Made by a program: the position numbers and the translations under genes. Below are positions 22,758 through 30,063 of a stretch of 34,836 nucleotides of DNA, piece after piece. The notes under the pieces were generated by a model. That model saw only the letters and a program-made list of their open reading frames with translations. It did no database searches and was not told the DNA's origin. This DNA is from an uncultured Lachnospiraceae bacterium (lineage in GTDB: Bacteria > Bacillota > Clostridia > Lachnospirales > Lachnospiraceae): assembly GCA_947628025.1 (NCBI GenBank), contig CANQYH010000002.1:1-34836 (forward strand). The letters are read 5' to 3'. The first letter of the stretch is position 1, and each line of letters opens with the position of its first letter.

Positions 22758-25151
22758 ATGGGAAAACTTACGACCAAAGAAAAATGTATATGGACAGTAT
22801 CGGCTGTCTTTCTGCTCGCCGCAATTTTTTATGCGTTCGTACGGCTGTTTATTCAGGGAGATTTTTCCTGGGAGTTTAGCCATTCGGAATTCTGGTCAAT
22901 GATGGCGGAGCTGACGGTTCTCTTTTTGCTGTTTTTTGGAGCGGGAACGCTGATCCGGGATACACGCAAAAAACTGGCGGCGATGGGTCTGGCGGCGGCG
23001 GTATTTTTGTGGATCCATGTGATCCTGATCCCGCTGGCTGTGTCCGGTATCTATCTGCTCTATCTCTGCATGGCGGGAAGAACCATCCGGCGTTTGCTGA
23101 AGAAAGGCCGTTGGGCTGAGACCGAGACTCCCTCGCTTTTGCGTCAGTACCGGAAAGAAATGCTTGCTTTCACGTCGGACGATCCGGTATTGGAGTGGGG
23201 GCGTGATTTCCTGACCGGGGCGTTAGCGGTCATATGTCTGTTCTGCCTGATGTCAGCGGCGGGGATCGGTTCGATCCCGATGATGTGCGCGGCGGTTTTG
23301 CTGAGTGCGGGCGTGCTGTTGGTTCGGGAGTATATCTGTTTATATCGGAGACCGGTTCTGACGGACAAAAAAGAAACGGTTAAGACGGATGGGCGGTGGC
23401 CGGCGGCTTTTTCCCTGGGCGTGGCGTTCCTTTTGACGATGTTTTGCCTTCAGGCGGGGCGAATGAACATCGCGGTGGATTATGACAGCTTCTGGTATGG
23501 AGTCAGGAGCGCGTATATTTTGAACAACGGCCGCGGGATCTATGAAAACCTGGGTACCGTGAATGTGGTGTATACGTATTCCAAGGGATGGGAAACGTTG
23601 ACGCTGCCGCTGGTTCTGCTTCCCTCTTACAGCTTTCAGATATCTTTTAATCTCTGGCTGACTGCGGGGGCGCTTTTGATGGCGTACCGCGTAGCGGGAT
23701 ATTTCCTGAATCGGAAGATGGCGGCGTATCTGACGGTATTCCTGTCTTCGATCCCCGGAATCACCAACATGAGCGTTACGGCAAAAACAGATACGGTCAC
23801 GTTATTTCTGCAGCTGATCATGATACGGGAATTGCTGGTCTGCCTGACTGGCGGCAGTATGCGGCCGGACAGCCGGGAGGGGACGGTCCCCGGAAAACGG
23901 ACGGCAGATGGAGCGATTTATTATAGTGTTGCTGCGCTTGCTTTCAGCTGGATGTGTAAGCCGACTTCGCTGGTGTTTTCTACAGCGGTCTACGGGATGG
24001 GCTTTTTGGGCCTTTTATGGATGCGGCGTTTTTCCCTGCGGTGCAGACGGGAAAATTGGCTGGAGGCGGCCGGGATCACAGTGCTGGCGCTGGGCGGCCT
24101 GATAGGGATCTGGGGCCGGACCTGGCTGCTTACCGGTCTGCCGGTGACGTCCGTATTTTCCTCTTTCCTGAAAAGGCTGGGATTCCGGATGAAATATCCT
24201 TTCGATACGCAGTCGGCAGTCAGCTGGCTGGATGATCTGCACGGACCGGATCTGCTGCGGCACATAGCCGGCCGGCTTTACGGTTTGATCCTGGATCCGT
24301 CGGAACTGTCCCATGTGCTGATCGCCTGGGGGAGCCTGATCTTCCTGCTGGCTGTTCTGGCGGCAGCCGCCTGGTGCCTCTTAAAGAGGAGAGAGGAATC
24401 CCCGGCGGAACGGAAACCGAAACAATGGTTTTATATAGTCTATTTCCCCTTTTTGATCGTGAACCTGATCAGCCTGATCTGCCTGTATCAGGTGGACGGG
24501 AATTATTTCATGCTTTTATATGTTCTGACGGGGATATTTAGTTTTTGCCTCATCGCCCGGCTGGCGGGCCAGGCGGTCAGGCGGGCATATGCGCTGCTGG
24601 CGCTTCCGGTGATCGTGTTTTCTGCGGTGCTGACGGTTGTGTCCGACTGGGGATGGTCCGCCGGGTTGAGTCCGGTGAATGTGATCAACCGCGGATATTA
24701 TGACCACTTGGAACTGCGGCACGCGGAGATGGCCGGCGAGGGGAAAGGGGAAATCTGGAACATCCTGGCGGAGGATCCGAGGAACCGCCTTATTGTATTT
24801 GGCAGCCATCCGGAAGATCTGCTGTTCCCGTGCAGCGTTCAATCGATCACGGATATCATCGGTTCAGGCGGAAATCTTTCGCTGGCAGAAGAAAAGAACG
24901 GGTTTTCGGAGTTTTTGCGGTATGCCGGGACCGATTATATCTATCTGAAAGGGAGCTGGATAGGAGACCGGACATGGCTTTGGCCAATGCTCTATGATAC
25001 GATCGAAGCAGGATATTTAAGGCCGGTTTTATATACAGAAGATAATATGCTTGCGGAGGTATGCGTGGACGATCCGGCGGCCGGAGATGCGAAAAAACTG
25101 GCGGAGGAGTTTCTGGCCTGGGAGGAAGTCTGGGCCGGGCCTGCAGAGTGA
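22758..25151 (+). CDS. Large polytopic membrane protein, GT-C-like glycosyltransferase
   Basis: A 797-residue membrane protein with roughly 13-15 hydrophobic helices and a short soluble C-terminal part (from about residue 660). A loop after the central helix contains the acidic motif VDYDSFWYGVRSAYIL, resembling the first-loop Asp of GT-C enzymes such as ArnT/PMT-type transferases. TAKTDTVTLFLQL and the SWMCKPTSL segment resemble loops of family 39-like proteins. AAAGGA precedes ATG. The next gene is a polyprenyl-phosphate-type GT2 whose ribosome site overlaps this stop, suggesting a donor-maker/user pair. Exact activity unknown. Confidence 0.6.
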   Translation: MGKLTTKEKCIWTVSAVFLLAAIFYAFVRLFIQGDFSWEFSHSEFWSMMAELTVLFLLFFGAGTLIRDTRKKLAAMGLAAAVFLWIHVILIPLAVSGIYLLYLCMAGRTIRRLLKKGRWAETETPSLLRQYRKEMLAFTSDDPVLEWGRDFLTGALAVICLFCLMSAAGIGSIPMMCAAVLLSAGVLLVREYICLYRRPVLTDKKETVKTDGRWPAAFSLGVAFLLTMFCLQAGRMNIAVDYDSFWYGVRSAYILNNGRGIYENLGTVNVVYTYSKGWETLTLPLVLLPSYSFQISFNLWLTAGALLMAYRVAGYFLNRKMAAYLTVFLSSIPGITNMSVTAKTDTVTLFLQLIMIRELLVCLTGGSMRPDSREGTVPGKRTADGAIYYSVAALAFSWMCKPTSLVFSTAVYGMGFLGLLWMRRFSLRCRRENWLEAAGITVLALGGLIGIWGRTWLLTGLPVTSVFSSFLKRLGFRMKYPFDTQSAVSWLDDLHGPDLLRHIAGRLYGLILDPSELSHVLIAWGSLIFLLAVLAAAAWCLLKRREESPAERKPKQWFYIVYFPFLIVNLISLICLYQVDGNYFMLLYVLTGIFSFCLIARLAGQAVRRAYALLALPVIVFSAVLTVVSDWGWSAGLSPVNVINRGYYDHLELRHAEMAGEGKGEIWNILAEDPRNRLIVFGSHPEDLLFPCSVQSITDIIGSGGNLSLAEEKNGFSEFLRYAGTDYIYLKGSWIGDRTWLWPMLYDTIEAGYLRPVLYTEDNMLAEVCVDDPAAGDAKKLAEEFLAWEEVWAGPAE

Positions 25152-25162
25152 AGGAGAGAAGA

Positions 25163-26098
25163 ATGGAAGAGCGTTTGTTGACGGTCGTTGTGTCCGTCTA
25201 CAATGAAGAAGAGGTATTGGAACAGTTTTACCAGGAGGCGAGCCGCGTGCTGGACGGGATTTCCTGGGACTATGAGCTTTTGTTTGTCAACGACGGCAGC
25301 CAGGACGCCAGCCCGCAGATCCTGAACCGTCTGGCGGAGCGGGACGGGCGCGTCAAAGTGATCCATTTTTCGCGGAACTATGGCCATGAGGCGGCCATGA
25401 TCGCGGGGATGGACCACAGCCGCGGCGACGGAGTGATCTGCATGGACGCGGATCTGCAGCATCCACCGGCCTGTATCCCGCAGATCATAGAGAAATTTGA
25501 AGACGGTTACCAGGTGGTCAACATGGTCAGGACCCGCAATGAGTCGGCGGGGTGGCTGAAGAATCTGACCTCCGCGGCTTTTTACAAGCTGATCAACGTC
25601 CTTTCGGATGTGCATTTTGAGGACAATGCGTCGGATTTCTTCGCCGTCAGCCGTAAGGTGGCGGAGGTCCTGCGAAACAGTTACCGGGAACGGGTCCGTT
25701 TTCTGAGGGGGTATGTGCAGAATGTGGGCTTTAAACGCACTACCATCGAATATGAGGCCAGAGCCAGGGCGGCGGGGCACAGCAAATACAGTATCCGCAA
25801 GCTGATCCATTTTTCCGTCAATACCATCGTGTGCTTTTCGAACCTGCCGTTAAAGCTGGGAATCTATGCCGGATTTTTCGCGGCGTTTTTGGGAGCCGTC
25901 GTGCTTCTCTATACGCTGGTTACCAGGGGAGGCGCGCCCAGCGGCTACGCCACCATCGTGGTGCTGAACTGTTTCATGTTCGCGATCCTGTTTCTGATCG
26001 TCGGGATCATCGGAGAGTATATCGCGATCCTGTTTACGGAGCTGAAAGACCGGCCGATCTACCTGATCGAAGATACGAAAAATATGCCGGAAAATTAA
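25163..26098 (+). CDS. Polyprenyl-phosphate glycosyltransferase, family 2 (GtrB/DPM1-like)
   Basis: A 311-residue GT2 enzyme with a cytosolic catalytic domain and two C-terminal transmembrane helices (about residues 230-255 and 263-290). TVVVSVYNEEEVL opens the fold, VNDGSQDASPQIL follows, CMDADLQHPP gives the Asp95-x-Asp97 metal site, and NYGHEAAMIAGMDHS is typical of GtrB/YkcC-like proteins. It would load a sugar onto undecaprenyl phosphate for use outside the cell by a GT-C enzyme. The ATG at 25163 has AAGGAG at 25151-25156, overlapping the previous stop. No GtrA-like flippase is seen nearby. Confidence 0.9.
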   Translation: MEERLLTVVVSVYNEEEVLEQFYQEASRVLDGISWDYELLFVNDGSQDASPQILNRLAERDGRVKVIHFSRNYGHEAAMIAGMDHSRGDGVICMDADLQHPPACIPQIIEKFEDGYQVVNMVRTRNESAGWLKNLTSAAFYKLINVLSDVHFEDNASDFFAVSRKVAEVLRNSYRERVRFLRGYVQNVGFKRTTIEYEARARAAGHSKYSIRKLIHFSVNTIVCFSNLPLKLGIYAGFFAAFLGAVVLLYTLVTRGGAPSGYATIVVLNCFMFAILFLIVGIIGEYIAILFTELKDRPIYLIEDTKNMPEN

Positions 26099-26175
26099 AA
26101 TTTTCGGTCGGACAACATCTCGCCCCATAGGACTCTGGATCTAGGGTACACTATCTTAAAAAAGGAGAGATGGAA

Positions 26176-26412
26176 ATGAACATTTGCGAAGCCACCAATC
26201 TGCGTATTCATGAACTGCGCAGGGAGAGACAGTTATCGGTGTATGCGCTGATCTACCAGTGCGGGATGCCAGCCTCGACCGTGAAGAGCATTCTCCGTGG
26301 AAAGAGCCGGAATCCGGGTATCGTGAACATTAAAAAGATCGCCGAGGGTCTGGGGATATCGATCCGTGAGTTCTTTGATTCGGATCTCTTCAATGACCTG
26401 GATGCAGATTGA
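26176..26412 (+). CDS. Small XRE-family helix-turn-helix regulator
   Basis: A 78-residue DNA-binding protein of the Cro/C1 (XRE) type, nearly all helix-turn-helix. The helices are visible as NLRIHELRRERQLSVYALIYQCGMP, then ASTVKSILRGKSRNPGI and NIKKIAEGLGISIREFF. AAAGGAG at 26161-26167 gives ideal spacing to ATG 26176, not to the ATG at 26170. It stands alone between the glycan cluster and the ThrE pair. Its targets are not evident; no convincing promoter for it was found. Confidence 0.85.
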   Translation: MNICEATNLRIHELRRERQLSVYALIYQCGMPASTVKSILRGKSRNPGIVNIKKIAEGLGISIREFFDSDLFNDLDAD

Positions 26413-26484
26413 CGGGCGTTTTGGAGAAAATGGAGACCGCATCTTCTGTCACGGCGTGGGAATGATTTGAAAGAGAGGAATGTG

Positions 26485-27258
26485 ATGGAGGGAGAGAGAG
26501 AAGTGATGGACGTCGCCATCGAGGCGGGACATATCCTGCTGGAGAACGGCGCCGAGATCTTCCGGGTGGAAGAGACTATCTACCGGATCAGCAGGCATTA
26601 CGGGATCGAATCCAGTAATGCCTTTACTTTGAGCAATGGGATCTTTGTGACCGCGGACAGCGTGGGGAAAGAGCCTTTCGCGAAGATCCTGCACGTACCG
26701 GTGGGAAGCGCCCATCTGGACCGTGTGGCGGCCGTGAACCAGCTGTCACGGGAGATCGAAGAGGGAAAATTTACGGTCAGCCAGGCCAGGGCGGAGTTGG
26801 AGAGGATCCGCAGGATGCCGGGAAAGACTTACCGGATGCAGGTCCTGGGGGCGGCGCTGGGCAGCGCGGGTTTCGCCTACATTTATGGCGGCGGGGTGCT
26901 GGACGCGCTGGCGGCGTCGATCGCGGGGGCGGTCCTGTACGTATACATCCTTTACGTAAGCAGGCCCCATCTGTCCAAGATGGTGGGCAGTATTACCGGA
27001 GGTATGGTGGCGACGCTGGCCAGTATGCTGATCTACACCCTGGGACTGGGGGAACATCTGGATTTTATCGTCATCGGCTCCGTAGTGTCGCTGATCCCGG
27101 GCGTGGCCTTTACGAACGCGATCCGCGATATCACGGATGAGAATTATCTGGCCGGGGTCGTGCGTATGCTGGACGCGCTGCTGGTCTTCTTTTGTATCGC
27201 CATGGGCGTCGGTATCGTGTATGCGGCCGTCCGGCAGCTGACGGGGGGTGCGCTGTGA
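26485..27258 (+). CDS. Threonine/serine exporter family protein, ThrE N-terminal-type subunit
   Basis: A 257-residue protein of the DUF1212 (ThrE N-terminal) type. The cytosolic first third (about residues 1-108) contains MDVAIEAGHILLENGAEIFRVEETI and the Asn/Ser-rich turn around ESSNAFTLSNGIF, which is conserved. The rest has about five membrane helices ending in ALLVFFCIAMGVGIVYA. In corynebacterial ThrE this part is fused to the DUF3815-type domain encoded here by the next gene; split versions are common in Firmicutes. AGAGGA five bases before ATG 26485 supports the start. The stop overlaps the next start. Transport of threonine/serine is from family knowledge, and dipeptides or other small molecules are possible. 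Confidence 0.88.
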   Translation: MEGEREVMDVAIEAGHILLENGAEIFRVEETIYRISRHYGIESSNAFTLSNGIFVTADSVGKEPFAKILHVPVGSAHLDRVAAVNQLSREIEEGKFTVSQARAELERIRRMPGKTYRMQVLGAALGSAGFAYIYGGGVLDALAASIAGAVLYVYILYVSRPHLSKMVGSITGGMVATLASMLIYTLGLGEHLDFIVIGSVVSLIPGVAFTNAIRDITDENYLAGVVRMLDALLVFFCIAMGVGIVYAAVRQLTGGAL

Positions 27259-27731
27259 TGAATCTGGCAGGGCAGATACTGGCGGCGGTCATGGGGACGA
27301 TCGGCTTTTCTGTGATGTTCAGCGTACCCAGGGAATACTATCCGCTCTGCGGGCTGGTAGGAGGCGTGGGATGGCTGGTATATTGCCTGACGCTTCCCCA
27401 GACGTCTCCGGAGGGGGCGACGCTGGCGGGGACGGTTCTGGTGGTGCTTCTCTCGCGGCTGTGCGCGGTCCGCAGGAAATGTCCGGTGACGCTTTTTCTG
27501 ATCCCCGGCATCATTCCGCTGGTGCCGGGCGGCGGGGTCTACTGGACGGCCTACTATATCGTGACGGAGCAGATGGACCGGGCGGCCCAGACCGGGTTTG
27601 AGGCGGTCAAGATCGCGGTGGCGATCGTGCTGGGCATTGTTTTCGTGTTCCAGGTGCCGCAGAAAGTATTTCGGATCGGAACGAAGAACCGGACAGCCGG
27701 GGATGGGAAACAAGGGCCGAAAAAGTCTTAA
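27258..27731 (+). CDS. Threonine/serine exporter family protein, ThrE C-terminal-type subunit (DUF3815)
   Basis: A 157-residue membrane protein with about four or five helices. SVPREYYPLCGLVGGVGWLVY and the CPVTLFLIPGIIPLVPGGGVYWT segment are characteristic of the DUF3815 half of ThrE. Its ATG shares a base with the stop of the upstream subunit (TGATG), and the two likely form one exporter. The longer reading frame upstream is in the other frame of the first subunit and lacks a ribosome site. The C-terminal tail is short and basic. Confidence 0.88.
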   Translation: MNLAGQILAAVMGTIGFSVMFSVPREYYPLCGLVGGVGWLVYCLTLPQTSPEGATLAGTVLVVLLSRLCAVRRKCPVTLFLIPGIIPLVPGGGVYWTAYYIVTEQMDRAAQTGFEAVKIAVAIVLGIVFVFQVPQKVFRIGTKNRTAGDGKQGPKKS

Positions 27732-27746
27732 ATCAGGAGGATGGAG

Positions 27747-29120
27747 ATGATACTGATCAGGAACGGACGGGTCGCCGATCCGGAAAAGCTGGAGATCAAT
27801 GCGTTTGATGTGATCCTGGATGAGGAAAAGGGCGTGATCGCCGGGATCGGGTTTTACGAGGATAACGGGACCTATGCCGCGGTGATCGACGCCGCGGGCT
27901 GCGTCGTGGCGCCTGGTCTGGTGGACGTCCATGTCCATTTCCGGGATCCGGGTCTGACCTATAAAGAAGATATCCATACGGGGGCCATGGCGGCCGCGGC
28001 AGGCGGTTATACCACGGTGGTCTGCATGGCGAACACAAAGCCGCCGGTGGATAACACAGAAACGCTCCGGTATGTGCTGGAAGCGGGGGCGCAGACCGGC
28101 ATCCGCGTGATGGCGGCCGCCACGGTTTCCGTGGGCATGAAAGGCCGGGAACTGACGGATATGCGCGCGCTGAAAGCGGCCGGGGCCGCAGGCTTTACCG
28201 ACGACGGGATCCCGCTGATGGACGGAGCGCTGGTCCGCCGCGCTATGATGCTGGCGAAAGAACTGGATGTGCCGCTGAGTCTCCATGAGGAGGATCCGGC
28301 GTTTATCAAAAACAATGGGATCAACCGCGGCGCGGTTTCCGAAAAGCTGGGGATCTACGGATCGCCGGCGGTCGCCGAGGACAGCCTGGTGGCAAGAGAC
28401 TGCATGATCGCGCTGGATGTGAGCAGAACAGCGGAACAGGGAAATGCCGGGGGGCGGCCGGAATCGGGTCCCGCGGCGAAGACGGCAGGAAGTATGCGGG
28501 CGGCAGGGCCGGAAAAGGCGATCGTCAATATCCAGCATATCAGTTCCCGCGGCGCGGTAGAACAGGTGCGCCTGGCCAAACGCCTGGGAGCGCGGGTGAC
28601 GGCGGAAGCGACGCCCCATCATTTTACGCTGACGGAGGATGCGGTTCTCCGTTACGGGACTCTGGCCAAGATGAATCCGCCTCTGCGGACCGAAGAAGAC
28701 AGGCAGGCGCTGATCGCCGCGCTGAAAGACGGGACGATCGATATCATCGCTACAGATCACGCGCCGCACAGCGCGGAGGAAAAAGCCAGGCCCCTGACGG
28801 AGGCCCCCAGCGGCATTATCGGCCTGGAGACGGCCCTGGCGCTGGCACTGACGGAGCTGGTGGAGCCGGGATATCTGACGCTGCCCCAGCTGATGGCGAA
28901 AATGAGCCTGAATCCTGCCCGGCTGTACCGATTGGACTGCGGGCGCATGAAAGTGGGAGCTCCGGCGGATCTGGTAATATTCGACCCGAAAGAAGTATGG
29001 AAAGCGGAGCAGTTCCGGTCGCGCTCCGCCAATTCGCCGTTTATCGGACAGACGCTCAAAGGGCGTGTAAAATATACGATCTGCGGGGGAAAGGTAGTAT
29101 ACGCACAAAGCGATTCATGA
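27747..29120 (+). CDS. pyrC: Dihydroorotase, class I
   Basis: A 457-residue amidohydrolase converting carbamoyl-aspartate to dihydroorotate in pyrimidine synthesis. The metal-binding HVHFRDPG (His62, His64), ATPHHF and ATDHAPHS motifs are intact, and the C-terminal GAPADLVIFDP is typical. ATG 27747 has AGGAGG at 27735-27740; the ATG at 27741 directly abuts it. An unusual low-complexity insertion lies at residues about 227-258 (SRTAEQGNAGG to AAGPEKA), between the LARDCMIALD strand and VNIQHIS; the family is normally continuous there. The gene is separated from other pyr genes. Its 3' end overlaps the converging minus-strand gene by six bases. Confidence 0.92.
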   Translation: MILIRNGRVADPEKLEINAFDVILDEEKGVIAGIGFYEDNGTYAAVIDAAGCVVAPGLVDVHVHFRDPGLTYKEDIHTGAMAAAAGGYTTVVCMANTKPPVDNTETLRYVLEAGAQTGIRVMAAATVSVGMKGRELTDMRALKAAGAAGFTDDGIPLMDGALVRRAMMLAKELDVPLSLHEEDPAFIKNNGINRGAVSEKLGIYGSPAVAEDSLVARDCMIALDVSRTAEQGNAGGRPESGPAAKTAGSMRAAGPEKAIVNIQHISSRGAVEQVRLAKRLGARVTAEATPHHFTLTEDAVLRYGTLAKMNPPLRTEEDRQALIAALKDGTIDIIATDHAPHSAEEKARPLTEAPSGIIGLETALALALTELVEPGYLTLPQLMAKMSLNPARLYRLDCGRMKVGAPADLVIFDPKEVWKAEQFRSRSANSPFIGQTLKGRVKYTICGGKVVYAQSDS

Positions 29121-30062
29121 GTTTTCTTTCATCTTCCTGGCGTATTCATCCTGGCATATCTGCATCCGGAATTCGAAAGACTGCCTGTCTTTTCGGATCA
29201 GGGTCTGCAGGATCAGTCCGGCGAACCAGGACAGAAACGCCACGATCACACAGTAGCCGCAGACGATCAGCGTTGGGAAATTGGGCACCAGTCCGGTTTG
29301 GATATATTCGATCATAACCGGAATGAAGAAAACCGTTGCCAGAAGAAACAGCACCGCCGCCATCATGCCGAAAAAGCGCACAGGCCGGTAGTCTTTATAC
29401 AAACGGAAGATCGTTCTCAGGACCCGGATACCGTCCGGAAGCGTGTTCAGTTTCGATACGCTGCCCTCCGGCCGGTTCCGGTAGGATACGATCACATTTT
29501 TGATGCACATATCCTTGTCCACTGCGTGGATGGTCATCTCTGTTTCGATCTCAAATCCTTTGGACAGTACAGGAAACGTTTTAACAAACAGGTAGCTGAA
29601 AGCGCGCAGCCCTGTCATTACGTCCCGGATATCGCTTCCGAACAGATGGTTAATGGAAAACCGCACCACCGTGTTGCCGGAATTGTGGAACGGCCGTTTG
29701 TTCTCCGTGAAATACGTAGAGGACAGCCGGTCTCCCACCACCATATCCGCTTGATGATAAAGGACTTCGTCCGCCATTTGCCGGCCGGCATCCGCCGGAT
29801 AGGTGTCGTCGCCGTCTACCATGATGTAGCAATGAGCGTCGATCTCCCGGAACATCCGCCGCACGACGGCGCCCTTGCCTTGGCATGGTTCATAGCGCAC
29901 CACCGCCCCCGCCTGTCTGGCGATCTCATCCGTGTGGTCCGTAGAATTATTGTCGTATACGTAGATCACCGCTTCCGGAAGCTCACGTTTCCAGTCGGCG
30001 ATCACCTTGGCGATCGTCTGGCTTTCGTTATAACATGGAATCAGTACCGCAATCTTATCCAT
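29115..30062 (-). CDS. Polyprenol-type family 2 glycosyltransferase with C-terminal membrane helices
   Basis: A 315-residue GT2 enzyme that would transfer a sugar to a polyprenyl phosphate. AVLIPCYNESQTI opens the fold, VYDNNSTDHTDEIA follows, and MVDGDDTYPA (Asp83, Asp85, Asp86) is the metal site. The C-terminal third has two strong membrane helices (about residues 225-247 and 258-282). AAAGGAG upstream of ATG lies in the last codons of the preceding membrane-protein gene, so the two are translationally coupled. It would supply lipid-linked sugar for the adjacent GT-C-like partner. A dolichol-phosphate-mannose-synthase-like family membership is firm; sugar identity is not. Confidence 0.9.
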   Translation of the reverse strand: MDKIAVLIPCYNESQTIAKVIADWKRELPEAVIYVYDNNSTDHTDEIARQAGAVVRYEPCQGKGAVVRRMFREIDAHCYIMVDGDDTYPADAGRQMADEVLYHQADMVVGDRLSSTYFTENKRPFHNSGNTVVRFSINHLFGSDIRDVMTGLRAFSYLFVKTFPVLSKGFEIETEMTIHAVDKDMCIKNVIVSYRNRPEGSVSKLNTLPDGIRVLRTIFRLYKDYRPVRFFGMMAAVLFLLATVFFIPVMIEYIQTGLVPNFPTLIVCGYCVIVAFLSWFAGLILQTLIRKDRQSFEFRMQICQDEYARKMKENS

Positions 30063-30063
30063 T

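Noticed and set aside
26085..26107. AT-rich hairpin over the stop of the GT2 gene as a terminator
   Set aside because: The stem is only about seven weak pairs with a wobble, and there is no T-tract after it.
26124..26157. Promoter for the XRE gene (TACACT or TATCTT as -10)
   Set aside because: No acceptable -35 box lies at 16-18 bp from either candidate.
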